This document shows positions 1-7,706 of a stretch of DNA of 64,000 nt, piece after piece (the first letter of the stretch is position 1; every line of letters begins with the position of its first letter). The position numbers were made by a program, and so were the translations under genes. Origin of the DNA: JAGAJR01 sp048463395 (GTDB taxonomy: Bacteria > Pseudomonadota > Alphaproteobacteria > RF32 > CAG-239). Where the stretch lies: NCBI GenBank assembly GCA_048463395.1, contig DBFWPL010000008.1, positions 1 to 64,000 of the forward strand, given 5' to 3'. The notes beneath the pieces are model-generated. The model was not told where the DNA came from, ran no database searches, and saw only the letters and a list, made by a program, of their open reading frames with translations.

Positions 1-17
1 AACTTAGTATTAGTCAT
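1..17 (-). CDS. Partial gene, first five codons only
   Basis: An ATG on the minus strand at 17-15 is preceded by a strong ribosome binding site (ATGAGGTG about five bases upstream). It opens a frame reading MTNTK that runs off the left edge of the window. Only the start region is visible, so no product can be named. The good Shine-Dalgarno site makes a real gene start likely. Confidence 0.5.
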
Positions 18-172
18 GGTATCACCTCATAGTAATTAAGAACTAAAGCCTATATACTATCCATACTAAGTCTTTTTTTTTTTTTGCAACAAAAAAGTGT
101 GGCAAAATGTTCTTTTAATATTTCTGTTACATTTTAAAAAGGGGAATTTTTAAAAGAAGTGTGTGATGATAT

Positions 173-538
173 TTAGTTATCGCATTTATAATAACCGCCA
201 CAGCTGAATGTGCTGAAGGTTTTATTTTGAGAAATGCAATCCTGTTTTGTGTATTTATATTCTTCCGGACAACAATTGGCGTAATATCCGAAACTGTGAG
301 GGCAAGGATCTGCCGGAAAGAAACCTTCTTCACAAGAAGTTTTGCTATATCCTTCTGCAAGACATAAGCTTTTGCCGTCTGTATTGTAATTATCGTTTTG
401 GTAGGAATCTGTTGTTTTTTTGCTGTTGCTTCCGCCGCTGATACCGGCGTCGGTATCCATAATAAAACGGATGCCGGCGTTGGTTGTCGGATGATATAAG
501 AAAAGAGAAATAACAGTCAGAAATATAAGTTTTTTCAT
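173..538 (-). CDS. Small secreted cysteine-rich protein
   Basis: The 121-residue product starts with a signal peptide (MKKLIFLTVISLFLY, then small residues to about residue 21), so it should be exported. The last 65 residues hold eight cysteines spaced among Tyr, Gly and Pro (for example ADPCPHSFGYYANCCPEE), which suggests a disulfide-bonded fold. The start is supported by AAGGAT upstream. I do not recognise a named family. The gene lies outside the integrated element, in what looks like native chromosome. The function is unknown; a small envelope or surface protein is an inference. Confidence 0.6.
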   Translation of the reverse strand: MKKLIFLTVISLFLYHPTTNAGIRFIMDTDAGISGGSNSKKTTDSYQNDNYNTDGKSLCLAEGYSKTSCEEGFFPADPCPHSFGYYANCCPEEYKYTKQDCISQNKTFSTFSCGGYYKCDN

Positions 539-636
539 ACCGGAATCCTTGTTTGTTTTTTCTATTTTAATATCTAATTGTATTTTTTCCAGTCTTATTT
601 AGAAAAATATATTTTTGCCGAGGATGATGTAAAAAA

Positions 637-658
637 GGCGGCTTTACCCAAAGCCGCC
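637..658 (-). terminator. Rho-independent terminator of the 57-residue gene
   Basis: A perfect 9-bp stem, GGCGGCTTT/AAAGCCGCC, encloses a 4-nt loop. On the minus strand it is followed by six Ts (631-636). It lies 24 bases past the stop of the small gene at 682-855. Confidence 0.75.
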
Positions 659-681
659 CGAGGAGAAAGATGTTTATTTTG

Positions 682-855
682 TTATATGCGGAGAGTTTGT
701 CTCAGCAATGTTTCTTTTTTTCTTAAATTCTCACGTTTTAATTCTTCAATTCTGATTAAGTTTTTCCAGACGTGATTTTCTTCTAATCTGGTGAGGGTGT
801 CCAGTTGAGCGTGTCGGATACGCAGGGTTTCAAAAATTTTATCTGCTTTTTCCAT
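682..855 (-). CDS. Small charged helical protein (57 aa)
   Basis: This short frame begins MEKADKIFETLRIRHAQLDT and ends LLRQTLRI. A strong GGAGG site sits upstream of the ATG at 855-853, and a rho-independent terminator follows. These signals make it a convincing gene despite its length. The sequence is rich in Glu, Lys, Arg and Leu with heptad-like spacing, so a single helix or coiled coil is likely. No signal peptide or membrane segment is present. I do not recognise the family. Confidence 0.6.
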   Translation of the reverse strand: MEKADKIFETLRIRHAQLDTLTRLEENHVWKNLIRIEELKRENLRKKETLLRQTLRI

Positions 856-1032
856 ACTGTCCTCCTTCCGATAGAGACAGATTTATTATACTCTCTTTTT
901 TTTAATTTTTCCAGTAGTTTATGATAAATTTATCTAAAGGACAACACCTGTCATATTTTGGTTTGGGGGCGAACCTACGGGAGAATTTTGAAGGTTTTAT
1001 CGTGTAATAAAGTGTTTTGTTGTAATAAAAAA

Positions 1033-1048
1033 AGACCCGTTGGGGTCT
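1033..1048 (-). terminator. Terminator, probably the original tRNA-Leu terminator displaced by integration
   Basis: The stem AGACCC/GGGTCT has loop GTTG and, on the minus strand, is followed by seven Ts (1027-1033). It abuts the 14-bp repeat at 1051-1064 that matches the tRNA-Leu 3' end at 19841-19854. Before insertion it would have sat directly behind that tRNA. Confidence 0.55.
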
Positions 1049-1050
1049 CG

Positions 1051-1064
1051 TTTTGTTATGGTGC
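1051..1064. repeat. Putative left attachment site (att) of the integrated element
   Basis: The 14 bases TTTTGTTATGGTGC are identical to 19841-19854, which is the 3' end of tRNA-Leu including its CCA plus the adjoining terminator. About 20 further bases outward also match apart from a loop reversal and two changes. Duplication of a tRNA 3' end is the usual signature of an integrative element. The two copies delimit about 18.8 kb. Confidence 0.55.
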
Positions 1065-1171
1065 TCCGAAGTTGACGAATTGTTGAACTCCGTCAGAGCC
1101 AAGACCCTTGAAATTAATGCTGAAAATTATGGGATAACTGGCACTAATTGTAAAGAGTAAAGTTAGCTAAC

Positions 1172-1240
1172 TTTACCGATAGGGAAATTTTTCACTAAAA
1201 CAACTATGGAAAACCATAAAATTTACCGAAAGGGAAATTT
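1172..1240. repeat. Pair of 19-bp direct repeats
   Basis: TTTACCGATAGGGAAATTT at 1172-1190 recurs at 1222-1240 with one change (18 of 19 identical), exactly 50 bases apart. The region 1065-1310 holds no convincing gene. The repeats sit just inside the left end of the element and could be recombinase arm sites or regulatory sites; which of these is unknown. Confidence 0.45.
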
Positions 1241-1256
1241 ATAAAATTTTTATTCT

Positions 1257-1294
1257 ATTTTAGAAAATCACAAATATTTGATATTTTCTAAAAT
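1257..1294. repeat. 38-bp palindrome, copy A
   Basis: Perfect 12-bp arms, ATTTTAGAAAAT and ATTTTCTAAAAT, flank a 14-bp spacer that itself contains the palindrome CAAATATTTG. In all, 17 of 19 base pairs of the symmetric unit match. It lies 3' of the ATPase gene at 1368-2618. Two further copies lie 5' of the same gene. Confidence 0.7.
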
Positions 1295-1310
1295 GGAAAT
1301 GATAAAAATT

Positions 1311-1345
1311 CCGACTAATTTAGCATTGAATGATAAATTAGTCGG
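1311..1345 (-). terminator. Terminator of the AAA_14/DUF4143 gene
   Basis: A perfect 11-bp stem, CCGACTAATTT/AAATTAGTCGG, encloses a 13-base loop. On the minus strand it is followed by AATTTTTATC. It lies 22 bases beyond the ATPase stop codon. Confidence 0.6.
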
Positions 1346-1367
1346 GTTTTGCAGCGTAATTGAACTC

Positions 1368-2618
1368 TTAAAAATCAAGACTATTCATATCTAATAAGAA
1401 ATCTTTTAACCCTATAAAGCCAATTCCATTATCATCGTGATAGGGTTTGATATTATCTTTAACAATTATGATTTTCTTAAACGAATCGGCAACTTTAAGT
1501 AAAGGTCTTTCCTCTTGAATTTTCTTTTCTTCGGTAGGCATCATAAAAGCCGATTGAATGTAATATTTTTTGCTTCCTTTGCTGGCAACAAAGTCAACTT
1601 CAACCTTTTTCTCGGTATATCCTGTCGCATTCTTTTCCAGAATTCCAATTTCGCCGACATCTACTTCATAACCTCTAATGTTCAATTCATTATAGATGAT
1701 ATTTTCCATAATGTGTGTTTCTTCCTGCTGGCGAAAATTTAGTCTGGCATTTCGTAGCCCAATATCTGTAAAGTAGTATTTTGATGGTGTGCTGATATAT
1801 TTCTTCCCTTTTATATCATATCGTAATACTTTATTGATAATGAAAGAATCTTGTAAGTAGTCCAAATACTGTTTAATTGTGGGAAGAGATATATCAATAT
1901 GTTTTACACTATTGAAGGTGCTCGCCAATTTTTGAGGATTAGTTAAACAGCCAATTCCAGAAGCAATAACATTTATCAATTCTTCCAGTTCGTCATTGTT
2001 TTTTATTTTATTTCGTTCTTCAATATCTCTGATATAGGTTTCTTTGAATAAATCCTGTAAATATTTGGCTTTTTCTTCATCTGTCTTTTTTGATAATATT
2101 AAAGGCATTCCGCCATATGTATAATATTCTCGCCAAGCATCGCTCCAATCTCCACCGACAGCAGAATAGAATTCGGCAAAACTAAAAGGATAGATTCTTA
2201 TTTCATCTCCTCTGCCACGGAATTCTGTGACAACATCAGAAGAAAGGAATTTTGAATTACTTCCTGTTACATAAACATCTAAATTTTTAATATGCAGAAA
2301 TCCATTTAAAACGTCTTCAAAGCTATCCATCATTTGCACTTCATCAAGCAACAGATAATACATTTCATCATCTTTTATGCTGGATTTGACATACTTATAG
2401 CAATTATCTGGGTTGCGATATTGCTTTTTCTCATAATCATCAAGAGCGATATGGATAATATGGTCTTTTTTTACACCTTCTGCCAACAGGTGTTTTCTGA
2501 ATAATTCTGAAAGCAGATAAGATTTCCCACATCTTCTGATGCCGCTGATAATTTTAATCAGCCCATTGTGTTTATGGGATATTAATTGGTTTAAATAATA
2601 TTCTCTTTTGACTTCCAT
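1368..2618 (-). CDS. AAA_14/DUF4143 ATP-binding protein
   Basis: This 416-residue protein has an N-terminal AAA-type ATPase with Walker A GIRRCGKS (residues about 26-33), Walker B YYLLLDEVQ (about 87-95), a sensor-like VYVTGSNS and the RGRGDE segment typical of AAA_14. The C-terminal half matches the DUF4143 pattern, with a PD-(D/E)XK-like core (ENIIYNELNIRGYEVDV, then KKVEVDFV and KKYYIQS). Proteins of this type are widespread in gut bacteria and mobile elements, but their role is poorly known. The start is supported by GAGAGGG. Palindrome copy B lies only 11 bases upstream, so autoregulation is plausible. It is a monocistronic gene with its own terminator. Confidence 0.85.
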   Translation of the reverse strand: MEVKREYYLNQLISHKHNGLIKIISGIRRCGKSYLLSELFRKHLLAEGVKKDHIIHIALDDYEKKQYRNPDNCYKYVKSSIKDDEMYYLLLDEVQMMDSFEDVLNGFLHIKNLDVYVTGSNSKFLSSDVVTEFRGRGDEIRIYPFSFAEFYSAVGGDWSDAWREYYTYGGMPLILSKKTDEEKAKYLQDLFKETYIRDIEERNKIKNNDELEELINVIASGIGCLTNPQKLASTFNSVKHIDISLPTIKQYLDYLQDSFIINKVLRYDIKGKKYISTPSKYYFTDIGLRNARLNFRQQEETHIMENIIYNELNIRGYEVDVGEIGILEKNATGYTEKKVEVDFVASKGSKKYYIQSAFMMPTEEKKIQEERPLLKVADSFKKIIIVKDNIKPYHDDNGIGFIGLKDFLLDMNSLDF

Positions 2619-2628
2619 ATTACCCTCT

Positions 2629-2668
2629 CATTTTAGAAAATTACCAATATTAGACATTTTCTAAAATG
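2629..2668. promoter_or_regulatory. 38-40 bp palindrome, copy B, at the ATPase promoter
   Basis: It has the same 12-bp arms and 14-bp spacing as copy A (arms 2630-2641 and 2656-2667, extended by C/G at 2629 and 2668). The spacer is TACCAATATTAGAC. It lies directly upstream of the ribosome binding site of the ATPase gene, where a bound protein would block transcription or early elongation. Confidence 0.6.
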
Positions 2669-2703
2669 AAATATAGCATCAGAAGATATAAAAATCAATT
2701 TCT

Positions 2704-2741
2704 ATTTTAGATTTTTACCAATATTTGGTATTTTCTAAAAT
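2704..2741. promoter_or_regulatory. 38-bp palindrome, copy C
   Basis: This third copy has the same geometry (arms 2704-2715 and 2730-2741, spacer TACCAATATTTGGT). One arm is degenerate (ATTTTAGATTTT). Copies B and C are 74 bp apart. The rest of 2742-3149, between this gene and the divergent Fic gene, contains no gene I can support. Confidence 0.6.
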
Positions 2742-3149
2742 GGAATGTTTATTTTGAACTATTGAGAATCACTGAATATGTTGCTTTTTTGCGGAGAATA
2801 ACCACTCTAATCTCCGCACATTTTGCGTAGTTTAATGCTTGATATTATAATACGAATGCTTGTTAATATTGTATAATTGAGAGGTTAAATACAGTTCTGT
2901 GTAAAATTTTAGCAAAGAATCGCATTTAATTTTCATTTTAGTAGATTTATGAATTGTTGAATTCTATCATCCTCAAATCCGACCATATCAACAGATGGTA
3001 TAGAGATTTGTTTGAAAGGAATTATTAGGAGTGAACCGTATTTTTATATTCAATGAAGTATAAAAATACTGGACTTTTAGATAATATTAGATAAAATAAA
3101 AGAAAATTAAAGAAGATTGAAGAAAATAAAATATATTTGGAGAAGATTG

Positions 3150-4190
3150 GTGTTCAGCTTAAAAGATGTTCATATTTCAACAGAAATGCTGGGAATTATT
3201 GCTCAGATTGATGAATTTAAAGGTTCGTGGAATGCATATATACGTTCTCCTGAGAAGCTGTCATCTTTAAAGAAAGTGGCAACAATAGAAAGCATTGGTT
3301 CATCTAATCGTATAGAGGGCAACACTTTAACGGATAAACAAGTAGAAACAATTCTCTCTAATATCAAAAAGCAGTCTTTTACAACCAGAGATGAACAGGA
3401 AGTAGCTGGTTATGCGGATTTGATGGAAAATATATTTGATAATTATGAGATTATTCCCTTTACCGAGAATTATATCAAGCAGCTTCACAAGATTTTACTT
3501 TCATATTCGAACAAAGATGAAAGCCATAGGGGCGAATATAAGAAGTTATCTAATAGTGTTGCAGCATTTGACGTGTCTGGCAAAGAAATTGGGATTATCT
3601 TTGAAACAGCAACTCCGTTTGAGACTCCTGCAATGATGAGGGATTTGATTCAAGAAACAAGAGATTTATTGGAAGACAAGGCGTTACATCCACTAATTTT
3701 AATAGGCCTGTTTGTCGTTCATTTCTTGGCTATACATCCGTTTCAAGACGGTAATGGCAGAATGTCCCGAGCATTAACGACATTATTGCTTCTAAAAAGT
3801 GGGTATTCTTATGTTCCCTATTCTTCAATGGAAACGATTATTGAGGAGAATAAAAATACTTATTATAAGGCACTACGAAACAGCCAAAAGACATTTAGAA
3901 CAGATGATATTAATTATGACTGTTGGCTGATATTCTTTTTGCAAACCGTTTTGAAACAAAAGATAAGATTGGAAAAGAAAATATCCGCTAACCCAACATC
4001 TGGGCTTTCGTTAACAGAAACGAAGGTTATGGCTTTATTTGATGAGAAAAATCAATGGACAAGTACAGAGATTGCCGAAATAACTGGGATAAAAATTGCA
4101 ACGGTAAAGAAAGCCTTGGCAGAGCTTGTTAAATCAGGTAATCTTATCAAAAATGGTTCCACCCGAGGTGCTTGGTATGAGAAAAGTTGA
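3150..4190 (+). CDS. Fic family AMPylating (or related) protein
   Basis: The Fic active-site motif HPFQDGNGRMSR (middle of the protein) is complete, so nucleotidyl transfer to a hydroxyl side chain is likely. An N-terminal SSNRIEGN matches the inhibitory [S/T]xxxE[G/N] helix of class II Fic proteins, which block their own ATP site. The C-terminal segment (LTETKVMALF onward, with STEIAEITGIKIATVKKAL) is a winged-helix domain, as in DUF4172-Fic-wHTH proteins. I chose GTG at 3150 because GGAG lies seven bases upstream; an in-frame TTG at 3117 has only a weak site. No antitoxin partner is adjacent, consistent with built-in inhibition. Confidence 0.85.
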   Translation: MFSLKDVHISTEMLGIIAQIDEFKGSWNAYIRSPEKLSSLKKVATIESIGSSNRIEGNTLTDKQVETILSNIKKQSFTTRDEQEVAGYADLMENIFDNYEIIPFTENYIKQLHKILLSYSNKDESHRGEYKKLSNSVAAFDVSGKEIGIIFETATPFETPAMMRDLIQETRDLLEDKALHPLILIGLFVVHFLAIHPFQDGNGRMSRALTTLLLLKSGYSYVPYSSMETIIEENKNTYYKALRNSQKTFRTDDINYDCWLIFFLQTVLKQKIRLEKKISANPTSGLSLTETKVMALFDEKNQWTSTEIAEITGIKIATVKKALAELVKSGNLIKNGSTRGAWYEKS

Positions 4191-4192
4191 CG

Positions 4193-5911
4193 TTAGTATT
4201 TATATTCTTCAATACTATCATATTCTTCGATTCTGAATAACTTATTTGTTTTTGATAATTCCAAAATTGTATTCTCTTTAATAAAATCTTCTCCCAACAC
4301 GGTTAAAGAGCTTCTGATAGATGGGACAATAAATTGACAATCTAATTGGGGAAGAATTTTTACAAATACTTCTTCTTTTGGAGTTATATCTGTCAATTCA
4401 AGTTGGTCGTGGATGATAAATTTAGGCGATTTAATTTTTTTATCAGTTGCTAACTTATTATAGGCTAAATCAAATAAAATAACTTCACCTTTCTTTTGAC
4501 CAGAACCACTTTTAGATTTATCTGTACTTAACTTAAAGCCCCGTTCGCTATCAGAATAGATGAAAGTAGATGCTTCGCCATAAACTTCCTCCTGAAATTT
4601 ATGGAATATTTGATTGAAATATGAGATATTCTCATTAAATGTTTTAAGCCCAGCTTCGATAGTTTCTGTAATCTTTTTTATTTTGCTGTCTACGATATTA
4701 ATTTTTTCAGCAATATCATTTAATTGTTTCCTTCTTTCGTTATATTCGCCTAACTTTCTGTTGGCATCGGACAATTGTTCCGATAAATTATTTATTTCTT
4801 TAATTAATTCTACCGATATGTTTTCTTTTGATAATTTTCTTATATCAAGTTCGATTTGAGCTCTTTGTTCTTTTAATGAATCTAGATTAGAAAGAATAAA
4901 ATTCCTCTCATTATCGATTGTTTTATTATGTATTTCAACCAAATCTGAGAATTTTTTCTGTAATTTCGGGATGTAAGCTATCGTTTCCTTGTATATTTGT
5001 TCTAATACACTAACTTCAATTATAGATATGTTAGAATTTAATGTTGCTATGCTATCATTAAATCTTTTTATTTTGTAGTTGATATAAGAATAGGTTTCAA
5101 TAAGTTCTTTTAGCTCAGACTTATTATGACTTTCTCCTTTTATTATATCCATTATACCATCAGATGTATTCAATTCATTTAACTTTTGATGCAAATCATT
5201 AATATGATATGTTTCCAGATTAATCAATTGCTCTAATTCATTTTCATTATATGCAGTATTGCGAATATAGTAACTTTTTAAATTTTTGTACTCTCTCTGA
5301 TTTTCTTTTAGCTTAGAAAGTTCTTTCGTTTGTTGAACATTATCATATCCAAACAATAATAATCTAACAGCTTTATATACATCATCTCTGGTAAAAGAAG
5401 ATAAGTAATCTATGATATTGTCCATTGATTCTTTATTATTTCTTATAAATTTAGCCATTAAGTTCCGAAAGCTGATGTATTCACAACTTACTCCAAAAAA
5501 TAAAGAACAAAGAAATTCTTGAATTTCTTTGTATTTGACTTGCTTTCCATCAAGAAGGAAGATATTTTTTGGCTTGGTTGAAAAAAGAGGCCTGATTATC
5601 TGGTGTCCCAATAGGTCTAGCTCAATGACAATTTTTTTATTCTCAATAAATCTCTGCACTATATTAGGATTATTTTTAGATGTTTTGGTTTCCTTATCTG
5701 AATAGATAATATCTATATCTCTGGCACCAAAACATAAATCTATAAGATTGATAAATGTGGTTTTACCAATATCATTTCCTTTTCCTGTAACATCGTCAGA
5801 ATCTATGATTAAATTTAATCCTTTTTTGAAAGAAACATTTCTTATTAATTTAGTAATCAATAAATTTTTGATATCACCGTTGGTGCTATAAATTTTCAAA
5901 TTTTTTAACAT
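4193..5911 (-). CDS. ABC-3C type ATPase with DUF2326-like C-terminus
   Basis: This 572-residue SMC/RecN-like ABC ATPase has a degenerate N-terminal P-loop region (GKGNDIGKTTFINLIDLCFG). A long coiled coil (about residues 190-440) follows, then a C-terminal half with SGSGQKKGEVILFDLAY, a signature-like segment, and KSPKFIIHDQLELTDI, a Walker-B-like segment. This layout matches the ATPase of predicted ABC-three-component (ABC-3C) conflict systems. Its ATG overlaps the stop of the preceding gene (ATGTTAA), so translation is coupled. It is the last gene of a four-gene minus-strand cassette. Activity against phage or plasmids is inferred from the family, not visible here. Confidence 0.8.
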   Translation of the reverse strand: MLKNLKIYSTNGDIKNLLITKLIRNVSFKKGLNLIIDSDDVTGKGNDIGKTTFINLIDLCFGARDIDIIYSDKETKTSKNNPNIVQRFIENKKIVIELDLLGHQIIRPLFSTKPKNIFLLDGKQVKYKEIQEFLCSLFFGVSCEYISFRNLMAKFIRNNKESMDNIIDYLSSFTRDDVYKAVRLLLFGYDNVQQTKELSKLKENQREYKNLKSYYIRNTAYNENELEQLINLETYHINDLHQKLNELNTSDGIMDIIKGESHNKSELKELIETYSYINYKIKRFNDSIATLNSNISIIEVSVLEQIYKETIAYIPKLQKKFSDLVEIHNKTIDNERNFILSNLDSLKEQRAQIELDIRKLSKENISVELIKEINNLSEQLSDANRKLGEYNERRKQLNDIAEKINIVDSKIKKITETIEAGLKTFNENISYFNQIFHKFQEEVYGEASTFIYSDSERGFKLSTDKSKSGSGQKKGEVILFDLAYNKLATDKKIKSPKFIIHDQLELTDITPKEEVFVKILPQLDCQFIVPSIRSSLTVLGEDFIKENTILELSKTNKLFRIEEYDSIEEYKY

Positions 5912-6129
5912 TTTGATAAGACACACTTGTTATTTTTGATTTCTACTACACCTATTAACTGTAACCAGTCTAATGATAAAATATACAAACTAAAACTTGT
6001 TTTATTATTTTTTTGGTACTCGCTGTACAAGTTCATAATATTATAATCATCACTTTTTAAAATATTTATTAACATTGCTGCAATAAAATAAATATTATCT
6101 TCTGGGCGGCTATCTACATTAATAATCAT
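5905..6129 (-). CDS. ABC-3C middle component, MC6-like
   Basis: This 74-residue protein (SRPEDNIYFIAAMLINILKS, then SFSLYILSLDWLQLIGVVEI) resembles the small winged-helix-like middle components that bridge the ATPase and effector of ABC-3C systems, closest in my reading to type MC6. It overlaps the upstream gene by ATGA and the downstream ATPase by seven bases, the tight coupling expected of a complex. The assignment rests on pattern and context and needs a profile search. Confidence 0.7.
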   Translation of the reverse strand: MIINVDSRPEDNIYFIAAMLINILKSDDYNIMNLYSEYQKNNKTSFSLYILSLDWLQLIGVVEIKNNKCVLSKC

Positions 6130-6755
6130 AGTTTCTCTCCCGCGGTTTTTTCAAAGATTTTGCATCTTATAAAGGCATAACACATTAAATAATTTAATGC
6201 ATAATAGGCTGAACTAGTTGTATTAATTTCTCTCAGTATTTCAAGTTTTATCTGTTCCCATATCTTTATGGCATTTTCTCTTATATAAGTAATGTCTTTT
6301 TTTTGAATAACGTAAAGATATTTGCAATGTATATTTTCAATCATTCTATTAAATGCATAAGGATTTGTTTCATCTAGAAGCTTCTTTGACTTATCTATTA
6401 AATCAAAGTATAACCCGTAATCATTCAAAAGAGCTTCTATATCGTAGAGATTGTTATACTTAATTTTATCCGCAACAAACATTGGCATTTCAGCTGTTTT
6501 ATCTTCATTATCAATAACCAAATTGGCTATTTTTTCGATTAAGGAAACAAAATCATTAATGGTTGGAGTTGATTCAGGAAGATTTATGTGAAAGACTGAG
6601 TTATTTGCAATAATTGAACTGCTAACAGATGTATCTGATAAAGTAATATTACTTTCGTTGAAAAGACTCAATTGCTTGTTTTTTGAGATATCATCGTTAG
6701 TTACTGATGATGTCTCAATATTTGATTTATTTATATTTATAATATTTTTATTCAT
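6126..6755 (-). CDS. ABC-3C effector-side protein (C-terminal component)
   Basis: The 209-residue product starts at the ATG overlapping the previous stop (ATGAATAA); a TTG seven codons upstream is the alternative. The first 60 residues are rich in Asn, Ser, Ile and Thr. The remainder is helical (PTINDFVSLIEKIANLVIDN, then NPYAFNRMIENIHCKYLYVI) and resembles the ABC-3C C-terminal helical domain that docks the effector to the ATPase. No enzymatic motif is visible. Its position between the membrane protein and the middle component suggests that it couples the sensor or effector to the ATPase. Confidence 0.6.
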   Translation of the reverse strand: MNKNIININKSNIETSSVTNDDISKNKQLSLFNESNITLSDTSVSSSIIANNSVFHINLPESTPTINDFVSLIEKIANLVIDNEDKTAEMPMFVADKIKYNNLYDIEALLNDYGLYFDLIDKSKKLLDETNPYAFNRMIENIHCKYLYVIQKKDITYIRENAIKIWEQIKLEILREINTTSSAYYALNYLMCYAFIRCKIFEKTAGEKL

Positions 6756-6933
6756 TCTCAGTATCAGAAGCTCCAATATTTTGTATGGTGCTGTTTTTGA
6801 TAGATGAATTGCTTACATTAATATTGTTTGTGTTCCTTTTTATATTTAATTTATTAATTTTTATGATAATGAATAACAGTAAACCTATAGAAATAGGGAC
6901 AGATATCCAAGCGTTAGTAAAATCAAATGACAT
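6748..6933 (-). CDS. Small single-pass membrane protein of the ABC-3C cassette
   Basis: This 61-residue protein has one hydrophobic helix (WISVPISIGLLLFIIIKINK, about residues 9-28). A short tail follows whose I/N/S periodicity (NINVSNSSIKNSTIQNIG) resembles the start of the next protein. GGAG lies seven bases before the ATG. It is the first gene of the cassette and overlaps the next by eight bases. A membrane-acting effector or anchor is a reasonable inference; its short length and simple composition prevent a family call. Confidence 0.6.
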   Translation of the reverse strand: MSFDFTNAWISVPISIGLLLFIIIKINKLNIKRNTNNINVSNSSIKNSTIQNIGASDTENE

Positions 6934-7048
6934 TTTAATCTCCGCAACAATTAGTATTCCTATTAAAATAAAGTATATTTATTTAAGAGTAAATACTAAT
7001 TTAGCAGATTTTCAAATAATATTAAACCCAACTATACCCTATTTTTAC

Positions 7049-7066
7049 ATTTACAAAAGTGTAAAA
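7049..7066. promoter_or_regulatory. Operator-like palindrome upstream of the small recombinase
   Basis: TTTACA-AAAG-TGTAAA (7050-7065) repeats the half-site of the palindrome at 7088-7105, with centres 39 bp apart. Both lie in the divergent region between the ABC-3C cassette and the recombinase, so one regulator could control both directions. Confidence 0.4.
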
Positions 7067-7081
7067 TCTAAATCATTTTTC

Positions 7082-7110
7082 TTGACAATTTTACAGGTGT
7101 AAAATATATT
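7082..7110 (+). promoter_or_regulatory. Sigma-70 promoter with an operator inside its spacer
   Basis: A perfect -35 TTGACA (7082-7087) and a -10 TATATT (7105-7110) are separated by exactly 17 bp. The spacer is filled by the 18-bp palindrome ATTTTACAGGTGTAAAAT (7088-7105). A repressor bound there would directly exclude RNA polymerase. It drives the recombinase gene at 7146. Confidence 0.65.
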
Positions 7111-7145
7111 CTTAAATATAGATTTTACATATTTAGGATTAAGTG

Positions 7146-7706
7146 ATGATTTTTAATTATATACGAGTTTCTACAACTGAGCAAAATACTGAACGGCAGT
7201 TAAAGGATGTTATTTGCGACAGGGTATATGAAGAAAAAATTAGTGGTAAGGATACCAACCGTCCCCAATTACAGGCAATGCTGTCCAATATCCGTTCTGG
7301 GGACATCATTAATATTCACGAAATGAGTCATTTGGCTCGTAATACTCGTGATTTGTTAAATATTGTAGAGGAAATTACCACCAAAGGAGCAACAATTGTT
7401 TTTCATAAAGAAAACTTAACTTTCAAAGGTAGTGAAAAACAAGACCCATATCAAAGAATGATGATGACTATGCTTGGAGCCGTGGCAGAGCTGGAACGTT
7501 CTATTTTGTTGGAACGCCAGCGTGAAGGTATTGCTATTGCCAAAGCCAAAAGCAAATACAAAGGTGGAAAAAATAAACTTACCGATGAGCAAGTGACTGA
7601 ATTAAATGCACTTCACAATCAAGGAATGCCTATTGCTCGCATTGCCAAGCAATTTAAAATAACTCGCCCAACTGTGTATAGTTATTTAAGAAATGAAGAA
7701 AAGTAA
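7146..7706 (+). CDS. Small serine recombinase (resolvase/invertase type)
   Basis: This 186-residue protein has the N-terminal catalytic domain (YIRVSTTEQN with the nucleophilic Ser, then IHEMSHLARNTRDLLNIVEE in place of the usual L-D-R-L-A-R segment, and GAVAELERSILLERQREGI). It ends in a helix-turn-helix (MPIARIAKQFKITRPTVYSY). The length fits resolvases and invertases such as Hin or Tn3 TnpR. I start at ATG 7146, seven bases after AGGA. It is probably for inversion or cointegrate resolution within the element; the substrate site is not identified. Confidence 0.85.
   Translation: MIFNYIRVSTTEQNTERQLKDVICDRVYEEKISGKDTNRPQLQAMLSNIRSGDIINIHEMSHLARNTRDLLNIVEEITTKGATIVFHKENLTFKGSEKQDPYQRMMMTMLGAVAELERSILLERQREGIAIAKAKSKYKGGKNKLTDEQVTELNALHNQGMPIARIAKQFKITRPTVYSYLRNEEK

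Noticed and set aside
578..775. 65-codon plus-strand frame
   Set aside because: It is antisense to the 57-residue gene and its terminator, which have much better signals.
902..1102. 66-codon minus-strand frame across the left att site
   Set aside because: It runs through the tRNA-type terminator, has no ribosome binding site and crosses the apparent integration boundary.
1061..1130. Possible tRNA remnant beyond the left att repeat
   Set aside because: Past the 14-bp match no T-arm, anticodon arm or matching acceptor strand can be built.
1257..2741. CRISPR array
   Set aside because: The three palindromes are not regularly spaced, and they are separated by a whole gene and unequal gaps.
3117..3149. 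TTG start for the Fic protein
   Set aside because: The ribosome binding site GGAG lies downstream of it and is well placed for the GTG at 3150.
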